Below, one piece after another: positions 1 through 5,578 of a stretch of DNA of 5,578 bases; position 1 is the stretch's first letter; every line of letters begins with the position of its first letter. The notes beneath the pieces were generated by a model that saw nothing but the letters and a program-made list of their open reading frames with translations, searched no databases and was not told the DNA's origin. The position numbers were made by a program, and so were the translations under genes. This DNA is from Candidatus Accumulibacter propinquus (GTDB lineage: Bacteria; Pseudomonadota; Gammaproteobacteria; Burkholderiales; Rhodocyclaceae): positions 1 to 5,578 of the forward strand of contig JADKBU010000051.1 in NCBI GenBank assembly GCA_016714935.1, in the 5' to 3' direction.

Positions 1-146
1 GGCTGGCCCAGGCCTGCCGGGAGCTCATCGCCTCTTCGACCTGATCGCCTACGACCCGCCGTTCACCCCGGCAACGGAATTGCCTGAGTCGGTGCCGCCT
101 GTGCCGCCCGGGTATCGAGCGTCTGCACGCTATTTGGAGGGCGTCC
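1..146. other. Upstream flank, presumed left part of the IS21 element
   Basis: I recognise no gene here. One forward frame stays open from base 2 into the istA fragment, but its translation resembles nothing I know and it is not a convincing gene. A short 9-base periodicity repeats GTGCCGCC at 92-99 and 101-108. By position this should hold the left end of the IS21 element, because istA normally starts about 100 bases inside the IS. I could not find a terminal TG-type end or a repeat clearly matching the tail after istB. A Shine-Dalgarno GGAGG lies at 136-140, six bases before the istA start. Confidence 0.4.
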
Positions 147-517
147 ATGATCGACTTGGCTGCGACCTGGGCCGCCATTGGCGATGGCGTTGCGAACACC
201 TGACCGCCGCCCAACCCGCGGTTTCGCTGGGCCTCGACGTCAAGACCGTACGCCACCCGATCGACGCCCCTACGCGCCGCGGCAGCGAAACCGCCGATCG
301 TAGCAAGCTCGATCCTCTGCCCGGTCGCATCGTCGCTGGCTGGACGCCCATCCGCTGTCGGCGCAGCAAGTCTTTCAGCGGCTGTGCGACAACGGTTACG
401 GCGGCGGCATCAGCATCGTCAGGTGATGGCGTGCGGGCCTATCCGACCCGAGTCCGCGGAAGCCTTTCTGACGCTCGCCTTTGCTCCGGGCGAGGCCACC
501 CAGGTCGACTGGGGCTT
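147..517 (+). pseudogene. istA: istA 5' fragment, IS21-family transposase N-terminal part, frameshifted
   Basis: This is the start of the IS21 DDE transposase IstA: the helix-turn-helix DNA-binding part and the beginning of the integrase core. GGAGG at 136-140 sits six bases before ATG 147, which fixes the start. The reading is MIDLAATWAAI, then a stop at 201-203, then LGLDVKTVR (recognition helix of the HTH) in frame 2. It continues as HPLSAQQVFQRLCDNGYGGGISIVR in pieces in frame 1, with a stop at 424-426, and finally ESAEAFLTLAFAPGEATQVDW in frame 3. At least four single-base-type frameshifts are therefore needed. Three look like a lost base near 336 and an extra T at 424 and at 440. The Asp in QVDWG (507-509) is by family knowledge the first catalytic residue of the DDE triad. 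Recognisable IstA sequence ends within a few bases of 517, and the rest of the gene resumes at about 3602. It is non-functional as written. Confidence 0.85.
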
Positions 518-528
518 GGTGGGCGGAG

Positions 529-573
529 CTCGGCATAGGCCCCACTATGCCGAGTCCCGGACTATGCCGAGTC
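529..573. repeat. Cluster of inverted and direct repeats at the left edge of the trio element
   Basis: CTCGGCATAG (529-538) is a perfect 10-base inverted match to CTATGCCGAG (545-554), with six bases between. ACTATGCCGAGTC occurs twice in direct orientation, at 544-556 and 561-573, a 17-base step. Between them AGTCC-C-GGACT (553-563) is palindromic. A further related half-site, CGGCATAA, lies at 629-636. The array begins about 11 bases inside the presumed insertion edge. Tyrosine recombinases bind short inverted arms around a core, so these are plausible binding or exchange sites of the trio, or operator sites for its expression. That role is inferred, while the repeats themselves are directly visible. 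Confidence 0.75.
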
Positions 574-679
574 GCTCCCGGATGCCGTTGCACCCCTTGT
601 ACAGCACGACTTTTGAGTCCATTTTAGTCGGCATAACATTTCTCCACCCTGGACCGTCATTCCAGGAAGGAGAGCCAAG
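574..679 (+). other. Leader of the recombinase operon
   Basis: This non-coding stretch between the repeat cluster and the first recombinase contains the most AT-rich tract of the region (about 603-645), where a promoter would be expected. I see weak -35-like words (TTGTAC 597-602, TTGAGT 614-619) but no well-spaced -10 partner, so no promoter is called. A strong Shine-Dalgarno AAGGAG (667-672) precedes ATG 680 by seven bases. Confidence 0.4.
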
Positions 680-1914
680 ATGGATCAAGTTGTAGAAAGA
701 TTGTGGGCCCCGCGGCATGAGCCCGAAGGTCCGTTAGTGCCTTTACCTTGATTTGTTCGCGCGCGTACTGATGAACAAGGTCTCAAGCGGCGGTTCTCCG
801 TCCGCAGATTCGGTTGGTGGCGAACTTCAGCCGATGGGTTTGAGGTCAGGCAAATCACTGCAGCGGGAGGTGTCCGACGAACAGGTACGGTGATTCATCG
901 ATGAGGTCGTACCCCAGAGGTCAACACAGCGTAGTGATCTCGCCACCCTACGGCGGTTCTTGGATTTCCTGCATCAACTGGGGGCTCACTCACCCGCTGC
1001 CTGAACACGATGAAGCCGCGCCGATCGAACGAGCGTGGTCCAGGCATTTGCCACCTACCTGCGTCAGAGCGGCTGTCCGACAGGACACTGATCCAGTACT
1101 GCCCGCTTATCGGACGCTTCCTCTCGAGCGCTTCGGCTCTGACACCATTTCGTTCGCCGCCTTGCGTGCCAGCGATGTCATCGCGTTTATCCAGCGACAG
1201 GCTGCGCGGTGGTTGAGTCCAGCAAGAGCCAAGGCCGCGACCACCGCCTTGCGCTCTTTTTCTTCGTTACCCACGCTTATTGCGGTGAGATTCAGCTCGA
1301 TCTTGCCGCAGCGGTGCCCTCGGTACCCAATTGATCGATGACCGATTCCTCGCGCCATCGCACTGAGCACGTCCGCGCCGTCCTCGCTCATTGCTCGCAT
1401 CTCACCACGGTCGGTCGCCGTGACTATGCGATTCCCGCTGTTGCTGGCGCGTTTAGGCTGCGCTCGAGCGAAATCGTTTCGCTGATGCTGACAGCATCGA
1501 CCTGGGAGGCGGGCACGATCAGGGGTACGGCAAGGGTAATCACTCAGCATTGCTGCCTCTGCCTGTCGAAGTCGGCGAGGCGATTGCCGATTATCTGTAC
1601 GGACGGACGCCCCGTTTGCAGCAGTCGGGCGCTCTTTCTGCGTGTCCCTCGCTCCTATCCGTAGCCCGGGAGCGCCGCAGACCGTCGCCACCATTGTCGG
1701 CGCTGCGATCGCGGGCCGGCATCGACACGCGTCACCGGGAAGCCATCAGTTTCGGCATGCGTCCGCTGCCGACATGCTCCGGCACGGTGCCACCCTGAGC
1801 GAAATCGGCAGCGTGTTGCGGCACCATCACGCCAAGACGACCGGCATCTACGCGAAGGTTGATTTCGCGGCTCTGCGTCCGCCGAGCCTGCCTTGGCCAG
1901 GAGGTGCGACATGA
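680..1914 (+). pseudogene. Tyrosine recombinase 1 of trio, frameshifted
   Basis: This gene would encode a site-specific recombinase of the phage integrase/XerD family (DNA cutting and rejoining through a catalytic Tyr). The start ATG 680 is set by AAGGAG at 667-672, and TGA 1912-1914 ends it, spanning about 411 codons, normal for the first member of such trios. The N-terminal reading MDQVVERLW..HEPEGPLVP stops at 749-751. Similarity then continues in shifting frames: RPQIRLVANFSRW, FLDFLHQLG, LSPARAKAATTALRSF. Catalytic landmarks survive in pieces: box I Arg in LRSSEIVSL (Arg 1461-1463), the beta-hairpin Lys in GKGNHS (Lys 1532-1534), HQFRH (1744-1758), the RHHHAKTTGIYA block, and nucleophile Tyr at 1849-1851. 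The last 90 or so codons, ending LPWPGGAT, are in one open frame. At least five frameshifts make it non-functional as written. It overlaps the next gene by ATGA (1911-1914). Confidence 0.85.
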
Positions 1915-2886
1915 ACACCCCTGTGCGAGTTGCTGCAGGATTACCTGGTCATGGACGGGCCTTGGGATTCAAGCTGCGCACCGAGGGCACTGGGCTCATT
2001 CTCCTTCGTCGCCTTCAGCGAAGAGAGGCAGGCGGACCATATCTCGATAGCGCTCACGCTCAGTTGGGCGACGCAGCTGGTCTCGGTACAGGCATACCGC
2101 TCGGCGCAACGCCTCCAAGTTACGTGCGCGGCTTCCCCGCCCGCTACTGCAGTGCGTTCGATGCCCGGACCGAAGTGCCACCCCTTGAGTTTATTGCCCT
2201 TCCCGCATCGACGTCCAAGCCCTTACTTTCTGGCATTTCTGACGAGGACATTGATCACCTGGCTGCAAGGCGTTCTTGCGGTGGCCGGCTACGGATTATT
2301 CGGGCGAACCACACCTACTACTGCCTGTTCGGACTGCTCAGCGTGTCTGGCCTGCGCATTGGCGAAGCGCTTGGTCTTGCCAGACGACGACGTCGATCTC
2401 GGCTGACGGCGTCCTGACGATACGCCCCACCAAGCCCGGTACCTGCTTCTGGTGCCGCCGCATGCAACCACCCCGAGGTCCTGGCCAATTACCGCCAGCG
2501 GCGCGAACACTTCCCTGGCCGCGCGACGTGGCCTACTGGTTCATCAACGCCCACGGTGCACGCCTGGGTTACGGATGCTGTCTCTCACGTATTCCACCGC
2601 CTGACCGTCAAACCGGCTCAGCCAGCCTAGCGCGCCAGGCCACGACTGCACGATCTGCGACACCATTTTGCCTTGGCGACCGTCCTGGCACTGGTATCGC
2701 GATCGGGAAAGATGTGATGGCGATTGCCGGTGCTGTCAGCCTTCCTTTGTCAGCGTCGAAGTCAGCAAATACGTATTGGCATCTGTCCACCTGGCCGGAA
2801 TTGCTGAGGCTGCCAATGGGCACGACTGAAATCGTCATTGGGAGCGGACGCTGCAAGCCCGCTGGGCACCGCCGCTTCCTTGCTGA
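1911..2886 (+). pseudogene. Tyrosine recombinase 2 of trio, frameshifted
   Basis: This is the second phage-integrase-family recombinase. ATG 1911 overlaps the stop of the first gene (ATGA), with AGGAGG at 1899-1904 six bases upstream, so the start is secure and translational coupling is likely. Reading across frames gives RALGFKL, FSFVAFSEERQADH, RYCSAFDARTEVPPLE, then YYCLFGLLSVSGLRIGEAL with the box I Arg at 2355-2357. It continues with VLTIRPTK, a WFINAHGARLGYG block, LHDLRHHFALATVL (HxxR at 2649-2660), and TYWHLSTWPELL with the candidate nucleophile Tyr at 2774-2776. The usual G-H motif just before the Tyr is damaged: the region around 2735-2770 reads FLCQ or FVSVEVSK in different frames. 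The end is uncertain. A plausible final frame runs to TGA 2884-2886, giving about 325 codons and overlapping the third gene. It is broken in several places and non-functional as written. Confidence 0.8.
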
Positions 2887-3600
2887 CCCGCTTCTTCACC
2901 CAACGCCTGATGCAGCAGCGGCAAGCGAGCCCCCATACGATCCGTTCTTATCGCGACACCTTTCGCTTACTGCTCCAGTTTGCGAAAATCCCGTCTCGGC
3001 AAAGAGCCGTCCCAGCTCGCCTGGGAAGGGCTTGATGCGCCGCTGATCAGCGCTTTCTGCGAGGACCTGCAGGCGCAGCGGGGATCGGGGCGCGCAGCCG
3101 CAACCTGCGGCTCACCGCCATCCGTTCCTTCTTCGGTTATGCCGCCTTCGAGCTGCCCGAGCACGCTGAGCAAATCCAGCGCGTGCTCGCGATTCGCCCA
3201 ACGCTGCGCCCAGCGAGCAGGTGCATTACTTGTCGCGGCTGGAAAAGTCGACGCGATCCTCGTCGCCCTGACCAGAGCACTTGGTCGGGTCGTTGCGACC
3301 ACGCCCGGGTTGCCTCCTGGCGGTGCAGACCGCCTCTGCGCTCGTCTGAGTTGGACCGCGCTGACCCGCGAGGATACCCATCTTGCTGGTGCCCATGTCC
3401 ATGTAAAGGCAAGGGGCGCAAGGAAAGCTGCGTTCCGCTCACCAAACAAACAGCGCCGTTCTGAAAGCCGGGTTGAAGGAACTCGCGTTCACGGAAGGGC
3501 AAATCCTCTTCCCAATCGTCCGTGGTGGCCGATTGAGTAACGATGGGGTCCAGTATTCGCTATGCAGCACGCCATCGCCCGTGAGGGCTTGCCCATCGCT
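2838..3600 (+). pseudogene. Tyrosine recombinase 3 of trio, frameshifted and C-terminally truncated
   Basis: This is the third phage-integrase-family recombinase. The probable start is TTG 2838, reading LGADAASPLG before SLLTRFFTQRLMQQRQASPH, the N-terminal SAM-like DNA-binding part. No clear Shine-Dalgarno precedes it, so the start may be altered. Frames then change: RLGKEPSQLAWEGLDAPLIS (frame 1), RNLRLTAIRSFFGYAAFELP and later STWSGR.DHA, and LRSSEL with the box I Arg at 3339-3341 (frame 3). Further on come a degraded VHVKGKGRKE-like hairpin, and ILFPIVRGGRLSNDGVQY and RACPSL (frame 2). Recognisable sequence stops at about 3600 and istA follows at once. In intact relatives about 100 residues normally follow, with HxLRH, the G-H motif and the Tyr nucleophile. 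All are missing, so the protein could not catalyse strand exchange even without the frameshifts. The final frame runs on out of frame into istA. Confidence 0.82.
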
Positions 3601-3650
3601 TCGGGACGATCGCCGTCGGCGATACCCGGCGGCGCCTGTCCTTCTTCGTC

Positions 3651-4721
3651 ATGGTGCTGGCGTACAGCCGGAAGATGTACGTCGAATTCACGCTGTCGCA
3701 GACGATGGAGCAATTCCTCGCGGCGCATGTCAATGGCTTCCATGCGCTCGGCGTGCCAAGGAAGGTGATGGTCGACAATCTGCGCTGCGCGGTGCTCCAG
3801 CACAGGCGCGGCGAAGCGGCGCAGTTCAATCCGCGCTATCTCGATTTCGCCCGCCACTACGGCTTCGAGCCGGTGGCTTGCGCGGTGGCGAAGGGCAACG
3901 AGAAGGGGCGCGTCGAACGCGGTGTCGGCTATGTCAAGGGCAACTTCCTGTCCGGTCTGGAGTTGCCGGACTTTGCCGCACTGGGTCAGGCGGCGCAGGT
4001 CTGGCTGGAATCGGTCGCCAATGTCCGGGTGCATCGGGAAACGCATCGCCGGCCGACCGATCTGTGGGCCGATGAGCGAGCGCATCTGCACGCGGTCAAT
4101 CCCCGTCCGTTCGATGTCGGCCGGGTGCTGACGCTGCGCGCCACCCGCCAGTTCCGGGTGAACTTCGAGGCCAACCGCTATTCGGTGCCGGCGCGCTTTG
4201 CCGGCGCCCAGGTCACCGTCAAGGCCTATCCGGATCGCGTGTGCATTTACCACGGCGAGGACTTGATCGCGCGCCATGCCCGCTCCTTCGAGCGACACCG
4301 CGACATCGAGGATCCCGATCATCCGAAAGTCCTGGTGGCGCAGCGCCGCCATGCCCGCGATGCGCAGGTGCTGCGGCGTTTCTTTGCCCTGACGCCGCTG
4401 GCGGTGCGCTATCACGCGGGCCTGCTGGAGCGACGCGGCCATGCGCTCGTGCATGTGCGCAAGATCGTGGCACTGGCCGAGATCTACGGCGACGACGCGG
4501 TGGTGCGGGCGCTGACCGATGCCCTCGCGTTCGAGGCGTTCAGCAGCGAGTACGTGGCGCATCTGATCGAGGCGCGCTCCCGACAGTTGCCGGAGGCCAG
4601 TCCGCTTGTGCTGATGCGCCGTCAGGATGTGCTCGAGTTGGAGTTGCCGCCGGCCGACTTGTCGGCCTATTCGGATTTCGCTCGCGGTCACGACGACGGA
4701 GGTTCCGATGGCCATGACTGA
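3651..4721 (+). CDS. istA: istA 3' part: IS21-family transposase lacking its N terminus
   Basis: This ORF of 356 codons is the larger C-terminal part of IstA, the DDE transposase that cuts and joins IS21 ends. Similarity begins earlier, at about 3602 (GTIAVGDTRRRLSFFV), but an in-frame stop lies at 3582-3584 and ATG 3651 is only the first available Met. No Shine-Dalgarno precedes it, so expression is doubtful. Numbered from that Met, catalytic Asp is D42 in VMVDNL (3774-3776) and Glu is E89 in KGRVE (3915-3917). The beta-barrel C-terminal domain is about residues 168-212 (FRVNFEANRYSVPARF). The HTH domain and first catalytic Asp lie in the separated 5' piece at 147-517. Unlike that piece, this part has no frameshift or stop. 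It overlaps istB by 14 bases. Alone it should be catalytically inactive, but it could conceivably still contact IstB. Confidence 0.88.
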   Translation: MVLAYSRKMYVEFTLSQTMEQFLAAHVNGFHALGVPRKVMVDNLRCAVLQHRRGEAAQFNPRYLDFARHYGFEPVACAVAKGNEKGRVERGVGYVKGNFLSGLELPDFAALGQAAQVWLESVANVRVHRETHRRPTDLWADERAHLHAVNPRPFDVGRVLTLRATRQFRVNFEANRYSVPARFAGAQVTVKAYPDRVCIYHGEDLIARHARSFERHRDIEDPDHPKVLVAQRRHARDAQVLRRFFALTPLAVRYHAGLLERRGHALVHVRKIVALAEIYGDDAVVRALTDALAFEAFSSEYVAHLIEARSRQLPEASPLVLMRRQDVLELELPPADLSAYSDFARGHDDGGSDGHD

Positions 4722-5454
4722 TGCCTTGCTGGCGAAACATCTGGGGCGTCTGCAGTTGCCGTATTTCGCGCAACATCACCAAACCCTGATGGCCGAGGCG
4801 GCCCGCGAGTCGTGGCCGCATGGCCGCTTCCTGGAGCAATTGGTCGTCGGCGAGGTGGCGCGCCGCGATGAGGCGCTGGTCGCTCGCCGGGTAAAGGCGG
4901 CGCGCCTGCCGGGGATCAAGACGCTCGATGGCTTCGATTGGAGTTGGCCGAAGAAGATCAACCGGGCACAGGTGCAGCATTTGTTCCGCCTGGAGTTCTT
5001 GCCTCAGCACGGCAACGTGATTCTTCTGGGCGGCGTCGGCGTCGGCAAGACCCACCTTGCGGTCGCCCTGGCGTATGCGGCTTGCCTGCAAGGCCGGATG
5101 GCGCTCTTCACCAGCGCCGTCGATATCGTCAATGCCCTGGCGGCGGCGCAGGCCACCGGCGGGATCAAGCGTGAAATGGCGCGCTTGATGAAACCTTCGC
5201 TCCTGGTGGTCGACGAGTTGGGGTATTTGCCGATCGACAAGTTCGGCGCCGACGGCTTGTTCCAAGTGATCAGCCAGCGCTACGAACGAGGCTCGACGGT
5301 CATTACGACGAATCGTGCCTTCAAGCAGTGGCCCGAGATCTTCAACAACGACAGCACCTTGACCTCGGCCTTGCTCGACCGCTTGCTCCACCACGCCGAA
5401 TCGGTCGTCATCGACGGGCGCAGCTACCGCATGCGCGATCAGACCGACGCCTGA
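4708..5454 (+). CDS. istB: istB, AAA+ ATPase helper of IS21 transposition
   Basis: IstB is the DnaC/DnaA-like AAA+ ATPase that assembles on target DNA and stimulates IstA during IS21 transposition. ATG 4708 is chosen because GGAGG (4698-4702) sits five bases upstream and the product is then 248 residues, the usual IstB size. A Met at 4627 in the same frame lies deep inside istA and would give an abnormal N-terminal extension. Walker A is GGVGVGKTHLA with Lys 114 (5047-5049), and Walker B is LLVVDELGYLPID with Asp 169 and Glu 170 (5212-5217). TTNRAF at about residue 200 fits the sensor 1 position, and SALLDRLLHHAE near the C terminus is typical of the family. The N-terminal part (about 1-85) is the helical IstB-type domain. 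The start overlaps the istA end by 14 bases, indicating translational coupling. The frame is intact, so a functional protein is possible. Confidence 0.96.
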   Translation: MAMTDALLAKHLGRLQLPYFAQHHQTLMAEAARESWPHGRFLEQLVVGEVARRDEALVARRVKAARLPGIKTLDGFDWSWPKKINRAQVQHLFRLEFLPQHGNVILLGGVGVGKTHLAVALAYAACLQGRMALFTSAVDIVNALAAAQATGGIKREMARLMKPSLLVVDELGYLPIDKFGADGLFQVISQRYERGSTVITTNRAFKQWPEIFNNDSTLTSALLDRLLHHAESVVIDGRSYRMRDQTDA

Positions 5455-5479
5455 TCTCCTCTCCACCTCAACTTCCGCC

Positions 5480-5508
5480 GCCGCCGACTCCCCGTCGCCG
5501 GCGGCTTT
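5480..5508 (+). terminator. Candidate weak intrinsic terminator after istB
   Basis: GCCGCCG (5480-5486) pairs with CGGCGGC (5499-5505) around a 12-base loop, followed by only three T residues (5506-5508). It lies 25 bases after the istB stop, where a terminator would fit, but the short T run makes it a weak candidate. In such GC-rich DNA the pairing may be chance. Confidence 0.35.
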
Positions 5509-5554
5509 CGCCTTGCGCCAGCCACCCCCTTCACGTCCCCGTCAGCGCTCCACT

Positions 5555-5574
5555 TTCAAGCCGGCGAATTTGAA
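5555..5574. repeat. Short inverted repeat near the window end, possible IS right-end sequence
   Basis: TTCAA (5555-5559) and TTGAA (5570-5574) flank a GCCGGC palindrome (5560-5565), in a tail where the IS21 right end is expected. IS21-family ends carry repeated subterminal motifs that bind IstA. I could not find a convincing partner in 1-146, and the window stops before a clear CA-type end, so the assignment is tentative. Confidence 0.25.
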
Positions 5575-5578
5575 CCAG

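Larger units (their letters stand above)
518..3601 (+). mobile_element. Recombinase-trio (RIT-like) element inserted in istA, right end missing
   Basis: This is a 3.08 kb insert with three tandem tyrosine recombinase genes in one orientation, preceded by a repeat cluster and an AT-richer leader. Three overlapping tyrosine recombinase genes are the hallmark of RIT (recombinase in trio) elements, and the gene order and sequence styles fit that type from memory. The left boundary is near 515-528, where IstA similarity stops. The right boundary is near 3597-3602, where IstA similarity resumes. GCTT occurs at both edges (514-517 and 3598-3601). The left edge carries repeats (529-573) but no matching copy is visible at the right edge, and the third recombinase ends prematurely there. 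The element therefore appears to have lost its right end. All three genes are frameshifted, so it should be immobile unless helped in trans. Confidence 0.7.
147..5454 (+). mobile_element. IS21-family insertion sequence (istA-istB), interrupted by a recombinase-trio insert
   Basis: The coding core of one IS21-family element is present: an istA 5' piece (147-517), an istA 3' piece (about 3602-4721) and istB (4708-5454), in the standard istA-istB order with overlapping genes. The two istA pieces are complementary, together give about 495 codons, and so match the usual IstA length of roughly 500 residues. About 3.1 kb of foreign sequence with three tyrosine recombinase genes lies between them. 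Coordinates cover only the coding core. The outer ends of the IS and any target duplication were not identified, and the right end may lie beyond the window. As written the element should not transpose by itself, although istB is intact. Confidence 0.75.

Noticed and set aside
1..120. Open frame at the window start as the end of an upstream gene
   Set aside because: The translated stretch (around HRLFDLIAYDPPFTP) is not a family I recognise and it runs straight into the istA region without a stop. Support is too weak.
80..538. Forward ORF of 152 codons as an independent gene
   Set aside because: Only its middle part (LGLDVKTVR and following) is meaningful, as one of several frames of the istA 5' fragment. 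The rest is out-of-frame reading.
680..3600. Programmed frameshifting to explain the many frame changes
   Set aside because: There are too many shifts, in both directions, without slippery heptamers or a consistent pattern. Decay or sequence error is far more likely.
3473..4075. Fusion ORF joining recombinase 3 to downstream sequence
   Set aside because: After about 3600 this frame reads istA out of phase, so the downstream translation is meaningless. It is a by-product of the junction.
4627..4707. In-frame upstream Met as an earlier istB start
   Set aside because: It would add 27 residues encoded within istA and atypical of IstB. GGAGG is properly spaced before ATG 4708, and that start gives the normal family length.
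3489..4715. Long minus-strand ORF (408 codons) opposite istA
   Set aside because: It mirrors the codon pattern of the well-supported istA on the + strand. Long antisense frames are common opposite GC-rich genes. It has no recognisable motif and is rich in His, Arg and Gln.
4540..5466. Minus-strand ORF (308 codons) opposite the istA end and istB
   Set aside because: It is a shadow of istB. The + strand carries clear Walker A and B motifs, and the antisense product shows no family features.
1..5578. CRISPR array, tRNA, rRNA or defence system
   Set aside because: No regularly spaced repeat-spacer array, no tRNA-like cloverleaf and no non-mobile-element gene could be recognised on either strand.

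Overview
The window is high in GC throughout and looks like accessory DNA from a proteobacterium. The best family matches from memory are IS21-type transposases and tandem tyrosine-recombinase trios common in Beta- and Gammaproteobacteria. The host cannot be fixed further because no housekeeping gene is present. Everything recognisable belongs to mobile elements, and all genes read on the + strand.

Layout: (1) 147-517 is the 5' quarter of an IS21-family istA gene. It has its own Shine-Dalgarno and start codon but is broken by several single-base frameshifts. It stops just after the first catalytic Asp of the DDE integrase core. (2) 518 to about 3600 is a roughly 3.1 kb insert. It has a cluster of direct and inverted repeats at its left edge (529-573), a short AT-richer leader (574-679), and three consecutive tyrosine recombinase genes (680-1914, 1911-~2886, 2838-3600). 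The genes overlap or abut in the manner of 'recombinase in trio' (RIT-type) elements. All three are frameshifted, and the third also lacks its C-terminal catalytic part. (3) About 3602-4721 is the remaining three quarters of istA, resuming almost exactly where the 5' piece stopped, and intact. (4) 4708-5454 is an intact istB, translationally coupled to istA. (5) 5455-5578 is a non-coding tail with a candidate terminator and a small inverted repeat. Neither outer end of the IS was found.

In a working IS21 element, IstA (DDE transposase) and IstB (AAA+ helper ATPase) act together. In a RIT-type element, three co-translated tyrosine recombinases are thought to act together at the element ends. 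Here the trio sits inside istA, so neither system should work as written: IstA is split away from its DNA-binding domain and first catalytic residue, and every recombinase is broken.

The most notable points are these. The two istA pieces are complementary and rejoin in frame at a 4-bp GCTT repeat. The recombinase element is truncated at that same junction. Frameshifts are dense up to the junction and absent after it, which suggests either two regions of different age joined by recombination or a data-quality or assembly boundary.
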